Positions 25,164 to 32,064 of a stretch of DNA of 48,094 bases are shown piece after piece. The translations under genes were made by a program, and so were the position numbers. Source of the stretch: Flavobacteriia bacterium (GTDB taxonomy: Bacteria; Bacteroidota; Bacteroidia; Flavobacteriales_D; Crocinitomicaceae); the NCBI GenBank assembly GCA_947490145.1, contig CANLGD010000018.1, forward strand, positions 1 to 48,094, written 5' to 3'. Positions within the stretch are counted from its first letter, which is position 1, and every line of letters starts with the position of its first letter. Under the pieces are notes generated by a model. It was not told the DNA's origin, made no database searches, and saw nothing but the letters and a program-made list of their open reading frames with translations.

Positions 25164-25877
25164 ATGAGAAAGTTTTTGACAGCCCAATGGGAAAATATAA
25201 TAATGGCAAACTACGAAATTGATCCAGCCATTTTAAATACATATTTACCAAAAGGAGTTGAACTGGATTATTTTGAAGGTAAAACTTACGTTAGTCTAGT
25301 TGGATTCATGTTTAAAAACACATCCATTTTTAAAATTCCAATACCTATGATGGGCACTTTTGAAGAGGTCAATCTAAGATTTTATGTGAAACGAAAAATA
25401 GGAGATGAAATTAGACGTGGGGTAGTTTTCATTAATGAAACCGTTCCAAACAAATTAGTTTCCTACGTCGCAAATAAACTGTATAAAGAACATTACATTG
25501 CTGTTCCAACAAAACATAATTGGGACATTCAAGAAGAAAAGAAAGTAATAAAATACGAATGGAAAGTAAACGAAATTTGGAATTCAATTGAAGTAAAAGC
25601 TTCATCGAAAAAACAAAAAATGCCTTCTGGAAGTATAGAAGAATATATTTTTGAGCATTATTTTGGATATACAAAAGTAACTAACCAAAGAACTATTGAG
25701 TATAAAATAAATCACCCCAGTTGGGAAATTAATTTAATCCAAAATCATAATATTCTATGCGACTTCGGTGCTTTTTATGGTCAAGATTTCAAAATTTTAA
25801 ACGATAAAAACCCAAATTCAGTCATGCTCGCTGAAGGCTCTAAAATTAGTGTTGATTGGAAACGAATTTCTTTTTAA
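25164..25877 (+). CDS. DUF2071 (YqjF-like) family protein
   Basis: The frame is open from a TTG at 25143, but the ATG at 25164 (MRKFLTAQWENIIMANYEID) is the better start and matches the family. Hallmarks include LPKGVELDYFEGKTYVSLVG and EEVNLRFYVK, followed by RRGVVFINETVP. The 237 residues make a soluble, probably cytoplasmic protein with an acetoacetate-decarboxylase-like fold. No catalytic role is established for the family. Confidence 0.8.
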   Translation: MRKFLTAQWENIIMANYEIDPAILNTYLPKGVELDYFEGKTYVSLVGFMFKNTSIFKIPIPMMGTFEEVNLRFYVKRKIGDEIRRGVVFINETVPNKLVSYVANKLYKEHYIAVPTKHNWDIQEEKKVIKYEWKVNEIWNSIEVKASSKKQKMPSGSIEEYIFEHYFGYTKVTNQRTIEYKINHPSWEINLIQNHNILCDFGAFYGQDFKILNDKNPNSVMLAEGSKISVDWKRISF

Positions 25878-25887
25878 TCCGGAGTTC

Positions 25888-25944
25888 GATTATTAATTTA
25901 GATTGACTTCGTCTCTGCTCAGCTGTCAAAATATAATTTTTAAT
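25888..25944 (+). repeat. 57-bp dispersed intergenic repeat, copy 2
   Basis: Second copy of the repeat at 20371-20427, in the same orientation. It starts 11 bp after the DUF2071 stop. The centre reads GTCTCTGCTCAGCTGTCAA, versus CCAGCTGCTCTGCGATCAG in copy 1, while both flanks are conserved. Confidence 0.65.
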
Positions 25945-26272
25945 GGAATAGACCAGGCAGCTTTGTAAGTGAAAGCTCGCTATCAAGAATAAAATCAACG
26001 AAAAATATTTCTTTAAAAAAGTATAGTTTATTTTTGGGAAACCTAAAAAATTGATCTTTTTCTTAAAAAAAGCTGAAAATAACCCTTTATTTAACTTCGC
26101 TTAGACTTGGTGTTCTTCTCGTTCCCTATTAAAATCTGAACAATTAATAGTCGAACTCAAGTTTTCAATTTAAAACTTAAAAATACATCTCCGATAAAAG
26201 TTTTTTCAACAAATTTGAACAATTACTAAAAATCAAGTGTTAAAATAATATACTTTTAAAATAAAGGAAAAA
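25945..26272 (+). other. Intergenic stretch without a recognisable gene
   Basis: Short frames and stops occur in all six readings. A TATTTTTG element at 26029-26036 matches the -7 consensus but would leave a ~235-base leader before the micro-ORF at 26273. A nearer TACTTTTA (26251-26258) resembles the element with the last base changed. Otherwise nothing was identified. Confidence 0.4.
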
Positions 26273-26449
26273 ATGTTTAATAAATTCACAATAGCCGATA
26301 AATTAATTTTTGGAGCTGCTACACTTTCATTAATCTATTCTGAAATGTTATTTTTCCAGGGTCAAAAAGAAGATGCTCATTTTGTTGGAATTTGGGTTCC
26401 CTCAATTTTAGCTTTTGGAATTTATTTAAAACTAATTAAATCTAAATAG
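26273..26449 (+). CDS. Small membrane protein, 58 residues
   Basis: An ATG at 26273, preceded by AAAGGAAAAA (a possible weak ribosome site), opens a 58-codon frame. It begins MFNKFTIADKLIFGAATLSL, continues through a hydrophobic stretch and a loop FFQGQKEDAHFVG, then a second hydrophobic segment (IWVPSILAFGIYLKL) and KSK. Two short transmembrane helices with a charged loop fit a real small membrane protein. The next micro-ORF starts 1 bp after its TAG. Function unknown. Confidence 0.62.
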   Translation: MFNKFTIADKLIFGAATLSLIYSEMLFFQGQKEDAHFVGIWVPSILAFGIYLKLIKSK

Positions 26450-26450
26450 T

Positions 26451-26534
26451 ATGTCAGGAACTTTACCGTACTTCGCTGGATTAATAACGATTCTTTTTGG
26501 AATTGGCTTTTATTTATCAGTTAAAGATAAATAA
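26451..26534 (+). CDS. Tiny membrane protein, 27 residues
   Basis: The ATG lies 1 bp after the stop of the 58-residue gene. The 27 codons read MSGTLPYFAGLITILFGIGF and end SVKDK, a single hydrophobic helix with a Lys-rich end. Tight coupling with the previous frame and protein-like composition support translation. It ends 1 bp before the convergent Nudix gene. Function unknown; it may associate with its neighbour in the membrane. Confidence 0.5.
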   Translation: MSGTLPYFAGLITILFGIGFYLSVKDK

Positions 26535-26535
26535 T

Positions 26536-27297
26536 TTAAAACCCAAAATTATCAAAGCCAGTTTCACTCAATTTTTTGTAGTTAACCTCGTTAAACATGA
26601 AAAACTGAGAAGGTTTGTGCGGAACACCAACTTGTTTTTCATCTAAATTTGTCAAAATATCTAATTTTAATATTTTTCTTCTAAAATTTCTTTTGTCTAA
26701 ACTTTTATCTAAAATTGCTTCATATAATTTATGCAACTGTCCCAATGTGAATTTTTCTGGTAAAAGATTAAATCCTAAAGGTTGAATTCTGATTTTTTCC
26801 TTCAGCTTCCTTAAGGCAGCCTGAAGAATCTCATAATGGTCAAAAGCCAGTAATTTAATATCATTTACAGCATACCAATCAGCTGATTTCGCAAAAGAAC
26901 TAGCATGAGGAGCATAATCATCCATTTTTACTAATGAATAATATGCAACGGTAATAACTCTAGCTTCAGGTTTTGCGCGAATAGATTTCAACCATTCTTG
27001 ATCTGATTCTTTACTGATTCTATCAGGATCACCAAAAGCTCCAACTTGCTCAAGGTAAATGTCTTTCAATTCTGTCAACTCATTCAGAACTCTACTTGCT
27101 GCCATTTCTAAATTTTCGTTATCATAAATCAAATTACCTGGTAGAGCCAATCGATTAGAATCATTACTTTCAGCACCAATTCCCCTATCAATTAACAGTA
27201 TGTTCAATTTTTCAAAATCAAAACCAAAAATAACGCAATCGGTTGAAAGGTTTGGATTTAATTCTAAATTAGAGTTTTTTACTTTGATATTATCCAT
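26536..27297 (-). CDS. Nudix-domain transcriptional regulator (NrtR-like)
   Basis: Residues ~15-160 are a Nudix domain; residues ~170-250 are the winged-helix part (FTLGQLHKLYEAILDKSLDK, then FRRKILKLDIL and a VGVPHKPSQFFMF segment) typical of NrtR-type repressors. The Nudix box region (LPGNLIYDNENLEMAASRVLNELTEL) lacks the REUxEE glutamates, so the domain probably senses a ligand rather than hydrolysing one. Related regulators in Bacteroidota control sugar or NAD pathways. Here the gene diverges from a maltodextrin operon, so it is the likely local regulator, with candidate operators at 27364-27380 and 27404-27419. Confidence 0.85.
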   Translation of the reverse strand: MDNIKVKNSNLELNPNLSTDCVIFGFDFEKLNILLIDRGIGAESNDSNRLALPGNLIYDNENLEMAASRVLNELTELKDIYLEQVGAFGDPDRISKESDQEWLKSIRAKPEARVITVAYYSLVKMDDYAPHASSFAKSADWYAVNDIKLLAFDHYEILQAALRKLKEKIRIQPLGFNLLPEKFTLGQLHKLYEAILDKSLDKRNFRRKILKLDILTNLDEKQVGVPHKPSQFFMFNEVNYKKLSETGFDNFGF

Positions 27298-27352
27298 TTT
27301 CTCTACTTCGATTTTTTTTTGCTCATGATGTAAATTTATAAAAAAATTATTT

Positions 27353-27360
27353 TATATTTG
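27353..27360 (+). promoter_or_regulatory. Candidate -7 promoter element of the maltodextrin operon
   Basis: TATATTTG matches TAnnTTTG; it lies 129 bases before the ATG at 27490 and would give a ~120-base leader. Confidence 0.5.
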
Positions 27361-27363
27361 CAA

Positions 27364-27380
27364 AGTGTTATTTTTACACT
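27364..27380 (+). promoter_or_regulatory. Candidate operator of the Nudix regulator (site 1)
   Basis: AGTGTTATTTTTACACT is a 17-bp near-palindrome (5-bp arms AGTGT/ACACT) placed right after the -7 element, on the expected transcription start. A bound repressor here would block transcription of the sugar operon. Assignment to the Nudix regulator is inferred from proximity. Confidence 0.4.
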
Positions 27381-27403
27381 AAGGTTAATTTTGGACTAGA
27401 GTG

Positions 27404-27419
27404 AGTTAAAAATAAAACT
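27404..27419 (-). promoter_or_regulatory. Candidate operator of the Nudix regulator (site 2)
   Basis: Read on the minus strand this is AGTTTTATTTTTAACT, which closely matches site 1 (AGTGTTATTTTTACACT) with one base less. Two similar near-palindromes 40 bp apart suggest paired operator sites. Confidence 0.3.
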
Positions 27420-27489
27420 TAAATCGCAAATTTAACACAAAGATAAAAATAAAGACAAAACTAAAACATAAAACTAAAGATTTAAACGC

Positions 27490-28350
27490 ATGTTTTTAAT
27501 TATAGATAGCGGTTCAACAAAAAGCGACTGGGTTTTACTTGACGATGAAAATAATCAAACTCTTTTTACAACAATGGGATTTAATCCCTATTTTCATAAT
27601 GAAAAAACAATTATTGATGCCATTTTAGAAAATGAAGGATTAAAAAAATGTGCAAATAAAGTTGTGACAGTTTATTTTTATGGTGCTGGCTGTTCAAGTC
27701 CAGAATTAAATTTAATTGTCGAAAATGCTTTCAGAAAAGTATTCACAGAAGCGGATATTTTTGTCGGTCACGACTTAACAGCTTGTGCTTATTCAACTTA
27801 CCAAGGAAAACCTTCCATTTCTTGTATTATTGGAACAGGTTCAAATTCATGTTTTTTTGATGGTGATAAGGTTTCAGAAGTTATACCAGCATTAGGATAT
27901 ATTCTTGGAGATGAAGGAAGTGGAAGTTATTTTGGAAAACAATTATTATCTAGTTTTTTATACAAAAAATTGCCTAAAAATGTGGAAGAAGATTTTATAA
28001 AAGAATTTAAATTAAACAAAGATATAATTGTCGAAAACGTTTACATGAAACCAAATGCAAATGTTTATTTAGCGTCATTTATGAAATTTATTTCCAAACA
28101 TGCCCAAGAAGATTTTTTTAAAACAATGGTTTATGAAGGAATGAAAAAATTCATTGAAATACACGTTTGTTGCTACAAAAATTACAAATATACTGATGTT
28201 CATTTTATCGGATCTTTGGCTTTTATATTCAAAAATGAACTTCAAAAAGCAGCCGATGAACTTGATGTGAAAATTGGACAAATAATACAAAAACCAATTG
28301 GCGGATTGGTAAATTACCACTTAAATCATTTGTACTTAGTTAAGCGCTAA
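27490..28350 (+). CDS. BadF/BadG-type sugar kinase (N-acetylglucosamine/glucose kinase-like)
   Basis: The ASKHA-fold ATPase motifs are visible: phosphate 1, MFLIIDSGSTKSDWVLLDD at the N-terminus; phosphate 2, CIIGTGSNSCFFDG near residue 114; LGYILGDEGSGSYFGKQLL near residue 137; and the adenosine-loop-like region HFIGSLAF near residue 238. In Bacteroidota this family is annotated as N-acetylglucosamine kinase. As first gene of the maltodextrin set, phosphorylation of glucose released by the phosphorylase is a reasonable guess, though not shown by the sequence. It has a ~120-base leader containing two candidate operators. Confidence 0.8.
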   Translation: MFLIIDSGSTKSDWVLLDDENNQTLFTTMGFNPYFHNEKTIIDAILENEGLKKCANKVVTVYFYGAGCSSPELNLIVENAFRKVFTEADIFVGHDLTACAYSTYQGKPSISCIIGTGSNSCFFDGDKVSEVIPALGYILGDEGSGSYFGKQLLSSFLYKKLPKNVEEDFIKEFKLNKDIIVENVYMKPNANVYLASFMKFISKHAQEDFFKTMVYEGMKKFIEIHVCCYKNYKYTDVHFIGSLAFIFKNELQKAADELDVKIGQIIQKPIGGLVNYHLNHLYLVKR

Positions 28351-28432
28351 GTAAATTTAGACTCATGAAGTCTTAAACCGCGAAGCAGCAACGTAGTTAA
28401 TCCTGAAGTCTTTTTATCTTAAAATCTATTTT

Positions 28433-29764
28433 ATGAAAATCATCTTTACATTTCTAATTTTAACTTTAAACCAATCACTTTTTGGACAAACTTCAAAAGT
28501 TACTCCAGAATGGTCCAAAAACGCTACGATATATGAAGTAAATGTGCGGCAGTTTACCCCTGAAGGAACATTCAAAGCATTTCAAACTCATTTGCCTCGC
28601 TTAAAAAAAATGGGGGTAGATATCTTGTGGTTGATGCCAATTAATCCAATTGGTGTAAAAAATAGAAAAGGTTCACTTGGAAGCTACTATGCAATTAGTA
28701 ATTATAAGGCTGTAAACCCAGAATTTGGTTCAATGACTGATTTCAAAAATTTAGTTTCTGAAGCTCAAAAACTTGGAATGCACGTTATTATTGATTGGGT
28801 TGCAAACCATACTTCTCCTGATAATATTTGGGTCGATCAATGTCATCAAAATTGGTACACACTTGATTCTGCTGGCTATTTACAACCTACAATTGGAACA
28901 GACTGGTGGGATGTTGCAGATTTGAATTACAACAATCCTGAAATGCGAAAAGAAATGATTGAATCCATGAAATTCTGGTTGAGAGAAGCTAATATTGATG
29001 GTTTCAGATGCGATGTTGCTGATTGGGTACCAGTTGATTTTTGGAATCAAGCAAGAATGGAATTAGACAAAGTAAAACCAGTTTTTATGCTTGCCGAAGC
29101 TGAAAATCCTGAACATCACAAAGCTGCCTTTGATATGTCTTATGGTTGGGAATTTCATCATTACATGAATAAAATTGCTAAAGGAGAAAAGAATGCTGCA
29201 TCCATTTATGAATATTTAGATAGTCAGAAAAAATTTCCAAAAGATGCATACAGAATGAATTTCACGTCAAATCACGATGAAAATTCTTGGAATGGAACTG
29301 AAATGGAAAGAATGGGTGAATCTCGTTTTTGTTTTGCTGTTTTAGCCGCAACCATGCAAGGAATGCCATTAATTTACAATGGTCAAGAAACGAGTTTAGA
29401 TAAAAGACTGCGTTTTTTTGACAAAGATACTATTTCATGGAAAAAAATGGATCTAGAAGATTTTTATACAAAATTATTAAATTTAAATAAAAATAACAAA
29501 GCACTTTGGAATGGAAATTATGGAGGTGAATTACAAATGCTAACTGACAAATCAAACCCAGATATTTTCGCTTTCGCGAGAGAAAAAGATGGACAAAAAG
29601 TCTTATGTATTTTCAATTTATCAAAAACTACGCAAGAATATAAGTATTCTAACAAATTAATCAGCGGAAAATATATAAACTTATTCACAAGTAAAAAAAC
29701 AAGTTTTAAAGAAACAGGAAAAGTTAAACTAGAACCCTGGGCTTATAGAGTTTTTTACCTATGA
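28433..29764 (+). CDS. Exported GH13 alpha-amylase family enzyme
   Basis: A signal peptide (about residues 1-19, ending SLFGQ) is followed by a GH13 (beta/alpha)8 barrel. Region I is DWVANHTS (from D121), the nucleophile is D194 in FRCDVAD, the acid/base is E222 in MLAEAEN and the transition-state stabiliser is D282 in TSNHDEN. A short C-terminal beta domain follows (~380-443). With no T9SS tail or lipobox, the mature protein is probably periplasmic, trimming imported maltodextrins. A TATCTTAAAATC-type short repeat lies in the 82-bp gap before it. Confidence 0.9.
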   Translation: MKIIFTFLILTLNQSLFGQTSKVTPEWSKNATIYEVNVRQFTPEGTFKAFQTHLPRLKKMGVDILWLMPINPIGVKNRKGSLGSYYAISNYKAVNPEFGSMTDFKNLVSEAQKLGMHVIIDWVANHTSPDNIWVDQCHQNWYTLDSAGYLQPTIGTDWWDVADLNYNNPEMRKEMIESMKFWLREANIDGFRCDVADWVPVDFWNQARMELDKVKPVFMLAEAENPEHHKAAFDMSYGWEFHHYMNKIAKGEKNAASIYEYLDSQKKFPKDAYRMNFTSNHDENSWNGTEMERMGESRFCFAVLAATMQGMPLIYNGQETSLDKRLRFFDKDTISWKKMDLEDFYTKLLNLNKNNKALWNGNYGGELQMLTDKSNPDIFAFAREKDGQKVLCIFNLSKTTQEYKYSNKLISGKYINLFTSKKTSFKETGKVKLEPWAYRVFYL

Positions 29765-29891
29765 TCCTGACATAAGACTTCAAGACGATGGAAAAAGACT
29801 TGATTTTCTTAGCAACATAATTTACTTTCTTCAAATACATAAATTATCATTCAACATCAATTTAAAGTCTTAAAATCTTAAAGTCTTAAAA

Positions 29892-31424
29892 ATGGAAAAA
29901 CCAAAACTATCATTCTGGCAAATTTGGAACATGAGTTTCGGATTTTTCGGTATTCAATTTGGATTTGAACTTCAAAACTCAAATATCAGTAGAATTTTTG
30001 AAACACTTGGCGCAAACAAAGATGAAATTCCTATTTTATGGATTGCTGCTCCCTTAACAGGACTAATAATCCAGCCAATAATTGGATATTTAAGCGATAG
30101 AACTTGGCACCCATTCTGGGGAAGAAGACGACCATTTTTCTTTATTGGAGCAATTTTAGCAACCATATCCTTATTTTTTTTACCAAACTCCCCTACTCTC
30201 TGGATTGCGGGAAGTATGCTTTGGATCATGGATGCATCTATAAATATTTCAATGGAACCCTTCAGAGCATTTGTTGGTGATAAACTGCCCTCCGAACAAC
30301 GAACCAAAGGTTTCGCTATGCAAAGTTTTTTCATTGGGCTTGGTTCGGTCGTTGCAGCAATGCTACCATGGGTTTTTACGAATGTTTTTGGTTTTTCTAA
30401 TCAAGCTGAAGCCGGTGAAATCCCTGATTCTGTGAAATGGAGCTTTTACATGGGAGGAATAGCTTTTTTCACCTCTGTCATGTACACCGTTTTCACTACA
30501 AAAGAAATGCCTCCCGAAGATTTAGAGAAATTTCAAAAAGAAAAAGAATCAGTTACCTTTCTTCAAGGCGTAAAAGAAACTTTTGGTGGAATTTTTCACA
30601 TGCCAAAAGCTATGAAACAATTGGCTTGGGTACAATTTTTTACTTGGTTTTCACTTTTTGCAATGTGGATTTATAGCACAAATGCTGTAACAAGCAATTT
30701 GTACAATATGAAAGTTGACCGAGAAATAGTAAACAAAATGGAAGATAATATTCAAGCAAATCTATCAAAACCTGGTATTTCCATCAAAACAAAACAAGAT
30801 TTTAAATCTTTGCAAGCTGATATTAATGAAATTAAAGAATTTAGAGCAAATCAAAATCCTACTGTAATCTCATTAAATCTTGCAAATCATTTTGCTGATT
30901 CATCTGAAACATTTTTTGACGCTTCCGAAAAGAAAAACTTTGAACGCGTAAAAAAAGAATACAATGATGGAGCAGATTGGCTAAGTATCTGTTCATCAAT
31001 CAGAAATGGAGTTGCGGCGATTTTTGCTTTCATTATTCCATGGATTGCTTACAAAACCAATCGCAGAAAAACACATACCATTTGTTTGATAATTGGTGGG
31101 TTAGGTTTGATGAGTATTTCTGTCATTTCAAACCCAGTATTTTTAGCCATTTCAATGGGAATGGTTGGTATTTCCTGGGCAAGTATTCTTTCAATGCCTT
31201 ACGCAATTTTAGCTGGATCTTTACCTCCAAACCGCATGGGTTACTTCATGGGTGTTTTTAACTTTTTCATTGTAATTCCGCAAATTGTTGCTGCAACTAT
31301 TCTAGGATTTTTAACTATGAAATTATTTGGAGCAAATACAATTTATACAATCATGTTTGGGGGATTAACAATGATTATTGCTGGTTTGCTAACATTAAGA
31401 GTAAAAGATGACGACGAAAAATAA
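29892..31424 (+). CDS. SLC45-like MFS permease, probable maltose/maltodextrin transporter
   Basis: About twelve transmembrane helices are visible over 510 residues. WNMSFGFFGIQFGFELQNSN in helix 1, then GYLSDRTWHPFWGRRRPFFF after helix 2 (the MFS motif-A equivalent with GRRRP) are typical of the sucrose/maltose (SLC45/GPH-like) group. A soluble, charged loop of roughly 90 residues (~272-360) is inserted between helices 7 and 8. Direct short repeats (AAGTCTTAAAA units) precede the ATG. The gene overlaps pgmB by 17 bp, so the two are translationally coupled. Substrate assigned from context. Confidence 0.87.
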   Translation: MEKPKLSFWQIWNMSFGFFGIQFGFELQNSNISRIFETLGANKDEIPILWIAAPLTGLIIQPIIGYLSDRTWHPFWGRRRPFFFIGAILATISLFFLPNSPTLWIAGSMLWIMDASINISMEPFRAFVGDKLPSEQRTKGFAMQSFFIGLGSVVAAMLPWVFTNVFGFSNQAEAGEIPDSVKWSFYMGGIAFFTSVMYTVFTTKEMPPEDLEKFQKEKESVTFLQGVKETFGGIFHMPKAMKQLAWVQFFTWFSLFAMWIYSTNAVTSNLYNMKVDREIVNKMEDNIQANLSKPGISIKTKQDFKSLQADINEIKEFRANQNPTVISLNLANHFADSSETFFDASEKKNFERVKKEYNDGADWLSICSSIRNGVAAIFAFIIPWIAYKTNRRKTHTICLIIGGLGLMSISVISNPVFLAISMGMVGISWASILSMPYAILAGSLPPNRMGYFMGVFNFFIVIPQIVAATILGFLTMKLFGANTIYTIMFGGLTMIIAGLLTLRVKDDDEK

Positions 31425-32064
31425 AGAAATAAAAGGATTAATTTTTGATTTAGATGGTGTTATTGTTAGCACTGAACACAATCATTTTTTAGCTTGGAAA
31501 AAAACTGCCGACCAATTGGGTGTGAAATTTTCAGAACATGAAAATGAGAAATTGAAAGGTCTAAGTCGAGCAGATTCATTAAAAGCCATACTTGCAATTG
31601 ATAATTTAATGATAAGTGAAAAAGAATTTGGCACTTTAATGCTAGACAAAAATGAATTTTATCTTGAGTCAATTAAACTTTTAAATGAATCAAACATTCT
31701 AGCAGGTGTAAAAAAATTATTGATTTCAGCAAAAGAACAAGGAATTAAAATGGCAGTTGGTTCATCGAGTAAAAATGCTCCTTTCATTGTGAAACTTCTA
31801 GGTTTAGATAATTATTTTGAACTAATTGTGGATGGAAATATGGTGACAAATCCTAAACCTCATCCAGAAGTATTTTTAAATGCTGCAAAAGGAATGAATT
31901 TAAAACCAAGCGATTGCATTGTTTTTGAAGATGCAGAAAGTGGAATTAAAGCTGCGCTAGCTGGAGGATTTCATGCAATTGCAGTTGGAAATAAAAATAT
32001 TGCAGAAATGGCACACGAATATTTAAACGATTTAACAGAATTTAAATTAAATTTATATGCTTAA
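31408..32064 (+). CDS. pgmB: Beta-phosphoglucomutase
   Basis: This HAD enzyme converts beta-glucose-1-phosphate to glucose-6-phosphate. The DxD motif is in GLIFDLDGVIVSTEHNHFLA (nucleophile and acid/base aspartates), the cap core follows with GLSRADSL, then VGSSSKNAPFIVKLLG (motif II) and KPHPEVFL/VFEDAESGIKAA (motifs III/IV). The 218-residue length is normal. It overlaps the upstream MFS gene (17 bp) and the downstream GH65 gene (8 bp), the standard phosphorylase-mutase pairing. Confidence 0.93.
   Translation: MTTKNKEIKGLIFDLDGVIVSTEHNHFLAWKKTADQLGVKFSEHENEKLKGLSRADSLKAILAIDNLMISEKEFGTLMLDKNEFYLESIKLLNESNILAGVKKLLISAKEQGIKMAVGSSSKNAPFIVKLLGLDNYFELIVDGNMVTNPKPHPEVFLNAAKGMNLKPSDCIVFEDAESGIKAALAGGFHAIAVGNKNIAEMAHEYLNDLTEFKLNLYA

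Noticed and set aside
28351-29891. Short AAGTCTTAAAA-type direct repeats before the amylase and MFS genes, considered as a CRISPR-like or mobile array
   Set aside because: Units are irregular, about 8-16 bp, without uniform spacers; they look like simple slippage repeats.
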